Source of the DNA: Bryobacteraceae bacterium
Lineage (GTDB): Bacteria > Acidobacteriota > Terriglobia > Bryobacterales > Bryobacteraceae
Direction of reading: 5' to 3'
DNA: 10,491 bases
NCBI GenBank assembly: GCA_030039005.1
Contig: JASHQT010000143.1
Span: 1-10,491 of the forward strand
This document shows positions 1 to 6,455 of this stretch, piece after piece. Within the stretch, counting starts at the first letter, position 1. The number at the start of each line of letters is the position of its first letter. Under the pieces are notes generated by a model. It was not told the DNA's origin. It saw only the letters and a program-made list of their open reading frames with translations, and searched no databases. The position numbers and the translations under genes are program-made.

Positions 1-1
1 G

Positions 2-133
2 CTGCGCGAGATGGGCACGCACCAGGAACTGCTCGCACTGCGTGGTATATATTGGAAGCTATATCAACTGCAGTACAAGGATCAGGAGATCCCCAGTGGC
101 AGTTTGGCCGAGGAAACCGTAACGGGAGATTAG
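2..133 (+). CDS. ABC transporter ATP-binding protein, C-terminal fragment
   Basis: This is an open frame entering from the left edge and ending at TAG 131-133, giving the last 43 residues of a protein. It reads [20 protein letters not shown] and continues [11 protein letters not shown]. The pattern G-T-H-x-E-L-L-x-x-x-G-x-Y-x-x-L-x-x-x-Q is the standard segment just after the H-loop region of ABC exporter ATPases of the MsbA/lipid-multidrug type, where the helix after the Gly-Thr-His closes the nucleotide-binding domain. The Walker and signature motifs lie outside the window, so substrate and fusion to a membrane domain cannot be judged. The short acidic tail ([11 protein letters not shown]) is unremarkable. 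The next gene on the same strand starts 100 nt downstream. I see no convincing terminator between them, so read-through is possible. Confidence 0.85.
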   Translation: MREMGTHQELLALRGIYWKLYQLQYKDQEIPSGSLAEETVTGD

Positions 134-233
134 GTATTTCGGGGAGGGTCTTCTAAGGTCTCGCCCTATTTTGTTCCGCCCCCGCAACAGCGATAACAGA
201 TAAAAGACGTTGCCGTACCTAAGAGGAGGACGT

Positions 234-2228
234 ATGTCCATGCTGTTTCTTCGCGGCGCCGTAGCCGCGGCATTCCTGGCGCTGCCCTTCGCAGGCCTCG
301 CCGACACCACGCTGACTTTGTCGGCTGGTAACATTCTGGACTTAGATACGGGGCAGATTGCATCGAGCGGGGACCTCCTTTGGGACGGCACGAATCTGAA
401 CCCGCAGGGATCGGCCACGGCTGTGGATTTGCCGGACGGATCGTCCCTGTATTCGAGTATCACGCAAAGCACGATCTCGGCAATTGCGACAGGGCTTTCG
501 CCCTCCCCCTTTGCGCCCTCCGCCGGCGACCTCATATTAGTAAAGACCAACGGCGGGAACTATTCGAAGATGGAAGTGAACTCCATCACCAGCAGCTCCA
601 TCAGCGTGACGTTCAAGACCTACACCGCCTCGTCCACGGGTGGTGGAACGACTTCCAACGGCCCCACCATCACCGGCGTGGTCAATAACTATAGCTACAT
701 CCCGGCCGGGTTCCCCAATGGCGGCATCGCACCGGGGACCATTATGGTAATTTTCGGCAGCAAGATGTCGCAGTCGCCACCAAGTGTCTCGCTGAATTCA
801 AGCGCGGCGCCGGGACTTCCGAAGACGTGGGAAGGCGCGACGCTATCGGTGACGGTCGGGAGCACCACGGTGACGCCCGCCATCTATTACGCCACTCCGG
901 GCCAGATTGCGGCCGTGCTACCTTCCGGCACGCCAACCGGCACAGCGAGCATCACCGTCAGTTACAACAACCAAACCAGTAATTCGTTCCAGTTCCAGGT
1001 GGTGCCGTATGCGCTTGGAATCAATACCTACTTCGGCAACGGGTCGGGCCTGCTGCTGGCGCTGCCCAACGGCTCGGCCTCGCTGATCAACTACACAAAT
1101 TCGGCCAAGCCTGGCGAGATTATTGTCTTCTACGGCTCGGGACTGGGCGCCGATACGGCCGACAGCGATACAACGTTCACCAGCTCTCCGCACGCGGTGA
1201 GCACGCCGCTACAGATCTACTTCGGCGGCGTCGCGGGCAAGGTCCTGTATTCCGGTTCCTCCGGCTATCCCGGCTACGACCAGATCGACGTGCAGATTCC
1301 CGAGGATGCGCCGACGGATTGCTACGTGGGCGTGGTGGGAGTCACGGGAAGCGGCAGCAATGCCACGACGTCCAACTTCGGATCGCTGCCCATCAGCGCC
1401 AGCGGCGGCCAATGCACCAGCGCGCTGCTCGGGACAACGGGCGAAACCATCAGCACGCTGAGCGGTCAAGGCACTGTGACGGATGGCAGCGTGTTTGTCG
1501 GCCAGCTTGTCGGCCCGGCAATTCCGCCGGCAACCGGCACCCAGACCACCAACTTCGCCGAGGCCGATTTCACTCAAAGGACGGGCGCAACCTACTCAAC
1601 GTCCAGCGGTACGGCGTACTCCATTGGAAGCTGTTACGTCAGCGAGGTTGTTTCGAGCACCAGCGTTGGAACGGTCACTACCACGGGATTGGATGCCGGC
1701 ACCATCAGCCTGGCCGGGCCCGAGGGCACTTATCCGGTCCCGAAGCTTACCCTCGGGTCGACCTTCAGCGGACTTTATGAGGCGTCGCTTCCCGCCAACG
1801 CCATTCCCTCAACCGGCGGCACGTTCACGTTTACCGGATCGGGCGGATCTCAGGTGGGACCGTTTACCGCCAAGGTCGTTCTTCCGAATCCCATTCTCCA
1901 GTGGACCAACCAGGGCGCCGCGGCCACCATCACTCGCACGCAGGGCGTGACGGTGGACTGGACCGGCGGCGGTCCCGGAACCTATGTGATTATTTCGGGC
2001 GATTCCTTGGACCTCAGCGCCGGGATCAGCGGAAACTTCACGTGTCTGGCGAACCAAAGTGCCGGAACGTTTACGGTCCCGAGCTACGTCACTTTGACCC
2101 TGCCGCCCGGAACGGGGTCGTTGAGCGTCGAAAATGCCGCCAGCTTTGGGACGTTCACCGCGACCGGCTTGGATTACGGCGTCACGTTCGGCTTCACGGG
2201 CGTATCGGTCAACAGCACCTATCAGTAG
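234..2228 (+). CDS. Secreted IPT/TIG-type (TIGR03437-like) protein with lineage-specific C-terminal region
   Basis: A 664-residue exported protein of unknown role. ATG 234 is chosen because AGGAGG (224-229) lies just upstream. ATG 240 is also possible with a 10-nt spacing, and a TTG at 210 would precede the Shine-Dalgarno. Residues 1-24 are a signal peptide (hydrophobic AAAFLALPFAGLA, cut near A24). Residues 25-130 form a beta-rich region (LDTGQIASSGDLLWDG). Residues about 148-394 match the two-part Solibacter-type TIG module: NGGIAPGTIMVIFGSKM at 162-178, AKPGEIIVFYGSGLG at 291-305 and YPGYDQIDVQIP at 345-356. Residues 395-664 are a further beta-rich region with WTNQ (557-560), WTGG (576-579) and FTVP (613-616), a pattern I associate with acidobacterial proteins. 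Low charge and abundant Thr, Ser and Gly fit a surface or periplasmic protein, possibly adhesive. Function is unknown. A strong terminator follows. Confidence 0.85.
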   Translation: MSMLFLRGAVAAAFLALPFAGLADTTLTLSAGNILDLDTGQIASSGDLLWDGTNLNPQGSATAVDLPDGSSLYSSITQSTISAIATGLSPSPFAPSAGDLILVKTNGGNYSKMEVNSITSSSISVTFKTYTASSTGGGTTSNGPTITGVVNNYSYIPAGFPNGGIAPGTIMVIFGSKMSQSPPSVSLNSSAAPGLPKTWEGATLSVTVGSTTVTPAIYYATPGQIAAVLPSGTPTGTASITVSYNNQTSNSFQFQVVPYALGINTYFGNGSGLLLALPNGSASLINYTNSAKPGEIIVFYGSGLGADTADSDTTFTSSPHAVSTPLQIYFGGVAGKVLYSGSSGYPGYDQIDVQIPEDAPTDCYVGVVGVTGSGSNATTSNFGSLPISASGGQCTSALLGTTGETISTLSGQGTVTDGSVFVGQLVGPAIPPATGTQTTNFAEADFTQRTGATYSTSSGTAYSIGSCYVSEVVSSTSVGTVTTTGLDAGTISLAGPEGTYPVPKLTLGSTFSGLYEASLPANAIPSTGGTFTFTGSGGSQVGPFTAKVVLPNPILQWTNQGAAATITRTQGVTVDWTGGGPGTYVIISGDSLDLSAGISGNFTCLANQSAGTFTVPSYVTLTLPPGTGSLSVENAASFGTFTATGLDYGVTFGFTGVSVNSTYQ

Positions 2229-2246
2229 GCCGACCCCTTTCGAATC

Positions 2247-2292
2247 GGGCCGGGGCCCAGACATGGAAGCTGGACCCGCGGCCCTTTCCTTT
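2247..2292 (+). terminator. Intrinsic terminator after the TIG-type gene
   Basis: Left arm 2247-2260 (GGGCCGGGGCCCAG) pairs with right arm 2270-2284 (CTGGACCCGCGGCCC), giving 6 + 3 + 4 base pairs with one bulged base and one mismatch. The loop is 9 nt (2261-2269). TTTCCTTT follows directly at 2285-2292. It starts 19 nt after the stop codon of the TIG-type gene and upstream of the candidate rpsO promoter, so it should separate the two transcription units. Confidence 0.8.
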
Positions 2293-2319
2293 CTGGACAG
2301 TAACGAGACCCGCGATCTG

Positions 2320-2328
2320 TGCTAGACT
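2320..2328 (+). promoter_or_regulatory. Candidate extended -10 promoter for rpsO-pnp
   Basis: TGCTAGACT reads as an extended -10 element (TG-N-TAGACT, -10 hexamer 2323-2328). No good -35 sits at the usual 16-18 bp. The best match, TGGACA at 2294-2299, is 23 bp away and too far. Position supports the call: it lies after the terminator at 2247-2292 and would give a leader of about 44 nt (start near 2335) before rpsO. The leader is purine-rich. Confidence 0.45.
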
Positions 2329-2378
2329 ATGAAAGACAAAAAAGAGATTAAGTTAAGACGAGGAGTATCGATTCGAGA

Positions 2379-2648
2379 ATGGCCCTGGAAACCGATTCCA
2401 AGAAGCAAGTAATCACCACGTACCGAGTTCACAAGACGGATACCGGTTCTCCAGAAGTTCAGGTCGCGATTCTGAGCCAGCGCATTTTGCAGCTCCAGGA
2501 TCATTTCAAGACGCACCGCAAAGATCATCATTCCCGCCGGGGATTGTTGTCGATGGTCGCGCGGCGGCGCCGCCTTCTGAAGTACCTGAAGAGCCGTAAC
2601 CCGGAAAGGTACAAGAACCTGATTTCCAGCCTGGGCATCCGTCGTTAG
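2379..2648 (+). CDS. rpsO: 30S ribosomal protein S15
   Basis: An 89-residue protein, the usual length for S15, a primary binder of the central domain of 16S rRNA that helps assemble the platform of the small subunit. The whole sequence fits the family: the TGSPEVQ motif (residues 22-28), the loop around HRKDHHSRRGLL that contacts the rRNA three-way junction, the basic stretch VARRRRLLKYLK, and an end in GIRR. ATG 2379 gives the canonical MALETDSKK-type start. The Shine-Dalgarno AGGAG (2361-2365) is 13 nt away, rather far, while a closer GAG at 2375-2377 may help. The gene is followed on the same strand by pnp, an order conserved in many bacteria. S15 represses its own mRNA in several phyla through unrelated leader structures. 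The leader here is short and I could not fold a convincing S15 site. Confidence 0.98.
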   Translation: MALETDSKKQVITTYRVHKTDTGSPEVQVAILSQRILQLQDHFKTHRKDHHSRRGLLSMVARRRRLLKYLKSRNPERYKNLISSLGIRR

Positions 2649-2667
2649 GCGCCCGGGTTATCAGGCC

Positions 2668-2688
2668 AACCGCCCCGGTGGGCGGTTT
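2668..2688 (+). promoter_or_regulatory. rpsO-pnp intergenic hairpin (attenuator or RNA-processing site)
   Basis: A perfect 8-bp stem: AACCGCCC (2668-2675) pairs with GGGCGGTT (2680-2687) around a CGGT loop. It starts 19 nt after the rpsO stop. Only TTT and then a run of C follow, so as an intrinsic terminator it would be leaky, consistent with partial read-through into pnp. In E. coli the equivalent gap contains a terminator and an RNase III site. The analogy here is inferred from position only. Confidence 0.6.
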
Positions 2689-2735
2689 CCCCCAAGCATC
2701 ATCACTCCAAAGTCTCCTCTTAATCGAAACAGAAT

Positions 2736-2750
2736 GGGCGTTAAGCGCCC
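2736..2750 (+). promoter_or_regulatory. Small hairpin in the pnp leader
   Basis: GGGCG (2736-2740) pairs with CGCCC (2746-2750), with a TTAAG spacer that can add one wobble pair. The stem ends 11 nt before the pnp Shine-Dalgarno (AGGA, 2762-2765). It may shape translation initiation or be part of a PNPase autoregulation site. No direct evidence beyond pairing and position. Confidence 0.4.
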
Positions 2751-2773
2751 TCTGGATTAAAAGGAATTTCAGC

Positions 2774-4882
2774 ATGCTACATACCGTAGAGATTGACCTG
2801 GATGGTCAAAAAATTACCCTGGAGACAGGTAAGATCGCGAAGCAGGCCAATGGCGCCGTCGTGATCCGCTCCGGGGACACTGTTGTTTTAGTATCCGCTT
2901 GCGCGGCAGAGGAGCCCAAACCGGGCCAGGGATTTTTCCCGCTCACCGTAGATTATCGAGAGTACACTTACGCCGCAGGCAAGTTCCCCGGCGGCTTCAT
3001 CAAGCGCGAGGGACGGCCTTCGGAGAAGGAAATCCTGACCAGCCGCTTGATCGACCGGCCCATCCGGCCGCTGTTCCCGGAAGGCTTCATGAACGAGACG
3101 CAGGTGATCGCCATGGTGCTGTCGGCCGATCCGGAGCGCGACCCGAGCACGCTCGCGATCGTCGGTGCCGGCGCGGCGCTGGCGATTTCCGACGTTCCGT
3201 TCCACCACGTCCTGGGCGGCGTGCGGGTCGGATCGGTGCAGGGTAAACTGCTGGCGAACCCGAGCTACGACCAGACGCGCGAGTCCAAGGTCAATATCGT
3301 GGTGGCGGGCACCGAGGAAGGCATCGTGATGGTGGAGGCGGGCGCGCAGCACGCCACCGAAGAGGAAGTGCTGGAGGCCATCGAGTACGGGCACACCTGC
3401 TGCAAGAAAATCGCGGCCGGAATCAAGGAGCTGGTGGCCAAGACCGGCAAGAAGAAGTGGGAAGTTGCGCCGCCCGGGGTTAACAAAGAGCTGTACGGGA
3501 AGATCGAGAAGCAGATCCGCACGGAACTCACCGACGCGCTCGATACCAAGAAGTATCCCAAGCTCGAAAGCTATCATCGCGTCCACGAAGCCAAAAAGAA
3601 AGTGGTGGAAGCGCTCGCCGAAGAAGAGCGCGAGGAAGCTGGCGATCTGTTCGACATGCTCAAGGAGCGCATCTTCCGGGATGAAATGCTGAAGGCGCGG
3701 CGCCGGCCCGACGGCCGAGCGTTCGACGAAATCCGGCGCCTGGATTGCGAGGTGGGCGTTCTGCCGCGCACGCACGGTTCGGCGCTGTTCACGCGCGGGG
3801 AGACGCAGGCGCTAGTCACGGTCACGTTGGGCACCAAGGACGACGAACAGCGCATCGAGATGTTCGACCTGGCCGAGACATCCAAGCGCTTCATGCTGCA
3901 TTACAACTTCCCGCCGTTCAGCGTGGGGGAAGTGGGATTCATGCGCGGGCCGGGTCGCCGCGAAGTGGGGCACGGCGCTCTGGCCGAACGCTCGCTCTCG
4001 GCGGTCATTCCCGACGAGAAGAAATTCCCCTACACGCTGCGCGTGGTGAGCGACATTCTGGAATCGAACGGGTCGAGCTCCATGGCCAGCGTCTGCGGCG
4101 GCACTCTGGCGCTGATGGACGCGGGCGTTCCGATCGGCGAACCGGTGGCGGGCATCGCCATGGGTCTGGTGATGGAAGGCAAGGATTACGCGATCCTGAC
4201 CGATATCGCCGGGGCCGAGGATCATTACGGCGACATGGATTTCAAGGTGGCCGGATCGAAGCGCGGCATCACCGGCTTGCAGATGGACATCAAAGTCCCC
4301 AACGTCACCACCAAGATCATGAAGGAAGCGCTGGCGCAGGCCAAAGGCGCGCGCCTGTTCATCTTGGACAAGATGGTGGCCACCATCGCGGCGCCGCGCG
4401 GCGAAATGTCGCAATACGCGCCGCGCATCTACACGCTGACCATTCCGACGGATAAGATTCGCGACCTGATCGGGCCGGGCGGCAAGATGATCCGCAGTAT
4501 TGTCGACGAGACCGGAGTGAAGATCGACGTCGAAGACGATGGTTCGGTGAAGATCTTCGCCTCCGACGGCGAATCGGCGCAAAAGGCGATCCAGCGCGTC
4601 ACCGATATCTGCGCGGTGGCCGAAGTAGGCAAGACCTACCTGGGCAAAGTGGTGCGGCTGGCGGATTTCGGCGCTTTCGTCGAGATTTTCCCGGGCACGG
4701 ATGGGCTGCTGCACATCAGCGAGATTTCCGAGAATCGCATCAAAGCGGTGCGCGACGAGCTGAAGGAAGGCGACCAGATTCTGGTCAAGGTTCTGGCGCT
4801 CGAAGGCAACAAGATCAAGCTGAGCCGCAAGGCCGTGCTGAGGGAGCAGCGCGAAAAGCTGAAGACCGCGCCGACGGCCTAG
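2774..4882 (+). CDS. pnp: Polyribonucleotide nucleotidyltransferase (PNPase)
   Basis: PNPase degrades RNA 3'-to-5' by phosphorolysis, releasing nucleoside diphosphates, and can also add tails. At 702 residues it has the usual length and order: first RNase PH domain (about 1-220), helical linker, second RNase PH domain (about 320-545), KH domain (about 554-615, IGPGG loop) and S1 domain (about 623-693, GKVVRLADFGAFVEIFPG). Active-site features are intact: FMRGPGRREVGHGALAERSL, SNGSSSMASVCGGTLALMD, and EDHYGDMDFKVAG, in which D483, D489 and K491 match the metal-binding D486, D492 and K494 of the E. coli enzyme. ATG 2774 is chosen because AGGA (2762-2765) is 8 nt upstream and MLHTVEIDLDGQ is the family start. 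The frame is open 32 codons further upstream, but that stretch overlaps the intergenic hairpins and has no family similarity. Probably co-transcribed with rpsO. It converges on the Tudor-like gene. Confidence 0.98.
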   Translation: MLHTVEIDLDGQKITLETGKIAKQANGAVVIRSGDTVVLVSACAAEEPKPGQGFFPLTVDYREYTYAAGKFPGGFIKREGRPSEKEILTSRLIDRPIRPLFPEGFMNETQVIAMVLSADPERDPSTLAIVGAGAALAISDVPFHHVLGGVRVGSVQGKLLANPSYDQTRESKVNIVVAGTEEGIVMVEAGAQHATEEEVLEAIEYGHTCCKKIAAGIKELVAKTGKKKWEVAPPGVNKELYGKIEKQIRTELTDALDTKKYPKLESYHRVHEAKKKVVEALAEEEREEAGDLFDMLKERIFRDEMLKARRRPDGRAFDEIRRLDCEVGVLPRTHGSALFTRGETQALVTVTLGTKDDEQRIEMFDLAETSKRFMLHYNFPPFSVGEVGFMRGPGRREVGHGALAERSLSAVIPDEKKFPYTLRVVSDILESNGSSSMASVCGGTLALMDAGVPIGEPVAGIAMGLVMEGKDYAILTDIAGAEDHYGDMDFKVAGSKRGITGLQMDIKVPNVTTKIMKEALAQAKGARLFILDKMVATIAAPRGEMSQYAPRIYTLTIPTDKIRDLIGPGGKMIRSIVDETGVKIDVEDDGSVKIFASDGESAQKAIQRVTDICAVAEVGKTYLGKVVRLADFGAFVEIFPGTDGLLHISEISENRIKAVRDELKEGDQILVKVLALEGNKIKLSRKAVLREQREKLKTAPTA

Positions 4883-4893
4883 GCAATGCACCA

Positions 4894-4922
4894 CCCCGCT
4901 CGGGGCCAGAGACATAATCTGG
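4894..4922. other. Two adjacent small hairpins in the convergent pnp 3' gap
   Basis: CCCC (4894-4897) pairs with GGGG (4902-4905) around GCTC. CCAGA (4906-4910) pairs with TCTGG (4918-4922) around a 7-nt loop. Both can form on either strand. Neither has a U-tract, so they are poor intrinsic terminators. They could be 3'-end stabilisers for the transcripts meeting here (pnp on +, Tudor-like gene on -). Confidence 0.4.
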
Positions 4923-4927
4923 TTCCC

Positions 4928-4949
4928 GGGCTGGGATTGGGGCTAGGGG
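4928..4949 (+). other. G-quadruplex motif in the pnp 3' UTR
   Basis: Four G-runs with short loops: GGG (4928-4930), GGG (4933-4935), GGGG (4939-4942) and GGGG (4946-4949), with loops of 2, 3 and 3 nt. This satisfies the standard G3+N1-7 rule, and the short loops favour a stable fold. The G-rich strand is the pnp sense strand, so it would also form in the pnp RNA, 46 nt after the stop codon. The end of the opposing gene begins 5 nt further on. Confidence 0.6.
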
Positions 4950-4953
4950 CTGG

Positions 4954-5184
4954 CTAGGCGGTTGTGGGAGCGGCTTTTTTGCGGGAGGCGCGGCGTTTCT
5001 CTACCGGCGGCTGCCGGTCACTCTTTTTCAACGCGGGCAGCGCGATGGAGAGCACGAATTTTTTCTCGCCGTGGTCGTCGAATTTGATCACGATATATTC
5101 TTCCGTGCAGGACGCCACGGAGCCGAGACCGTACTTGTTATGCTCGATCTGTGAGCCTTGCGCGAAAGCTGGTTTGAATGCCAT
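4954..5184 (-). CDS. Small stand-alone PcrA/UvrD C-terminal Tudor-like domain protein
   Basis: A 76-residue protein starting at ATG 5184. The upstream in-frame extension is a shadow of folC. Residues about 10-52 read GSQIEHNKYGLGSVASCTEE, then YIVIKFDDHGEKKFVLSIA and LPAL. The pattern H-x-x-Y/F-G-x-G-x-V, a short loop, V-x-F-x-x-x-G-x-K-x-(6)-A-x-L is that of the small SH3/Tudor-like domain at the C-terminus of PcrA/UvrD helicases and of short DUF3553-type proteins. In PcrA this domain contacts RNA polymerase. The tail (residues 53-76) is rich in Lys and Arg, suiting nucleic-acid contact. No helicase domain is nearby, so this is a domain alone. It begins 17 nt after folC ends, so it is very likely the last gene of that operon. 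The Shine-Dalgarno is weak (AGGCGG about 7 nt upstream). The family match is from memory of the motif, and its binding partner is unknown. Confidence 0.75.
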   Translation of the reverse strand: MAFKPAFAQGSQIEHNKYGLGSVASCTEEYIVIKFDDHGEKKFVLSIALPALKKSDRQPPVEKRRASRKKAAPTTA

Positions 5185-5201
5185 AGAGGACCGCCTGAAT
5201 G

Positions 5202-6455
5202 TTATTGTAACATTTCCGGGCGAAACTGCTTGCGCGCCTCGCCCGCCAGATACAGCGAACCGGCGATAAAGACTACATCTTCCGGAGGAATCGCGCGGAT
5301 TTGCGCGATCGCCTCGGCGGCGGAATGCGTGACGATCGCGCCCGGCGCTTCGATTTCTTCCGGAGGCATCGCGCGGGAATTGTTCGGCGCGGTCAAGATC
5401 ACCCGGTGGGCCAGGGGAAAAAGAATGGACGTCATTTCCGAGACGGCCTTGTCGCGCAGCGCGCCGTACACGATCCATATGCGGCGTCCGGAATAGAAGC
5501 GCCGGATGTAGGCGGCCAGCGCCCGCGTTCCGGCCGGATTGTGCGCGCCGTCGATGATAATCTCGGGCCGCTCAGAAATGCGCTCCAGGCGTCCGGGCCA
5601 GCGCGCCTGTGCGATCCCGGCGGGTGAAATTCCCAGTTGCGCGAGCGCGATCGCCGCCACTCGTGCGTTCTCTACCTGGTGTTCGCCCGCAAGCGGGCAC
5701 GTGACCTCCTGCCCATGTAGCCGGAAGCGGCTGCCGCGCGCGTCGATTTGCAAATCCTCGATAGGCCACTGGCGCGAGAACGTGACCGGGCCTCGGGCCT
5801 GTTCGCGAAGCACCTGCTCGGCTTCCGGCCGTTGTTCGGCGAAGACCGCGGGCACGCCTGGCTTCAGGATGCCGGCCTTTTCGGAGGCGATCTGCTCGAT
5901 GGTACTCCCAAGAAACTTTTGGTGATCGTAATCGATCGGCGTGATCACGCACAGCGCGGGAGTGACGACGTTGGTGGCGTCCAATCGCCCTCCCAAACCG
6001 ACTTCGAGAACCACGGTGTCGAGCTTTGCTTGAGTCAATCCGGCCTCGGCAAATACGACGAACGCCATCGCGGTGACGGTCTCGAAATACGTGGGCTGCA
6101 TGTCGAGCTCGCCCGCTCGGATCATGCGCTCGGCGGTTTCGTGCACGCGATCGAACGCGCGGGCGAACTGCTCGCGGGTTACGGGATTGCCCGCAATTTG
6201 AATGCGCTCGGTGGGCTCGACCAAGTGCGGAGAAATGTAGAGACCTGTGCGCACTCCGGCGGCGCGCAATCCGGATTCGATCATTGCGCAAGTGGACCCT
6301 TTGCCGTTGGTTCCGGCTACGTGCACCCAGCGGCAAGCCCGGTGCGGATTGCCGAGCGCTGCGAGCAGCGCCGTGATGCGCTCGAGGCCGAGCTTCATGG
6401 TGAGGACTTCGTTGCCGAGCGAGTAAAGATATCGAACCGCTTCGCTGTAGTTCAC
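5202..6455 (-). CDS. folC: Folylpolyglutamate synthase / dihydrofolate synthase
   Basis: This enzyme of the Mur ligase superfamily adds glutamate to folates with ATP and, in many bacteria, also makes dihydrofolate from dihydropteroate. The protein has 417 residues, a normal length. Visible motifs: YSEAVRYLYSL at the N-terminus, LGLERITALLAALGNPH, the P-loop GTNGKGS (48-54), SPHLVEPTERI, GGRLDATNVVTP, the SEKAGILKPG segment with the lysine that is carbamylated in the family, and DGAHNP (302-307) in the C-terminal ligase domain. The start is GTG 6455. Its first bases overlap the TGA of the permease gene (GTGA at 6455-6452), which suggests translational coupling. An ATG 19 codons later would remove conserved N-terminal sequence. 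I cannot tell whether both synthase activities are present. I saw no folP in the window. Confidence 0.95.
   Translation of the reverse strand: MNYSEAVRYLYSLGNEVLTMKLGLERITALLAALGNPHRACRWVHVAGTNGKGSTCAMIESGLRAAGVRTGLYISPHLVEPTERIQIAGNPVTREQFARAFDRVHETAERMIRAGELDMQPTYFETVTAMAFVVFAEAGLTQAKLDTVVLEVGLGGRLDATNVVTPALCVITPIDYDHQKFLGSTIEQIASEKAGILKPGVPAVFAEQRPEAEQVLREQARGPVTFSRQWPIEDLQIDARGSRFRLHGQEVTCPLAGEHQVENARVAAIALAQLGISPAGIAQARWPGRLERISERPEIIIDGAHNPAGTRALAAYIRRFYSGRRIWIVYGALRDKAVSEMTSILFPLAHRVILTAPNNSRAMPPEEIEAPGAIVTHSAAEAIAQIRAIPPEDVVFIAGSLYLAGEARKQFRPEMLQ

Noticed and set aside
134..233. Terminator or promoter between the ABC transporter and the TIG-type gene
   Set aside because: AGGG/CCCT pairing before ATTTTGTT is only 4 bp, and the best -35/-10 pair (TTGTTC, TAACAG at 17 bp) matches consensus at only half the positions.
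59..550. Minus-strand frame antisense to the TIG-type gene start
   Set aside because: It overlaps the signal peptide and coding region of a clear gene and shows no motif.
2678..2773. 32-codon upstream extension of pnp in the same frame
   Set aside because: It overlaps the intergenic hairpins and has no family similarity. ATG 2774 has a good Shine-Dalgarno and the conserved PNPase N-terminus.
3812..4915. Long minus-strand open frame (367 codons) antisense to pnp, and another at 2888-3775
   Set aside because: They lie opposite a fully recognised pnp gene, are rich in Arg, His and Ala, and show no domain pattern. They are frame shadows of GC-rich coding DNA.
4975..4980. Run of six A in the Tudor-like gene (minus strand) as a programmed frameshift site
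   Set aside because: The zero frame reads AAA AAA GCC, so the A-AAA-AAG heptamer is in the wrong phase for a -1 shift. No downstream structure or extended frame supports it.
5185..5478. N-terminal extension of the Tudor-like protein through the folC 3' end
   Set aside because: It is an out-of-frame reading of folC, rich in Arg and Gly. The protein starts at ATG 5184.
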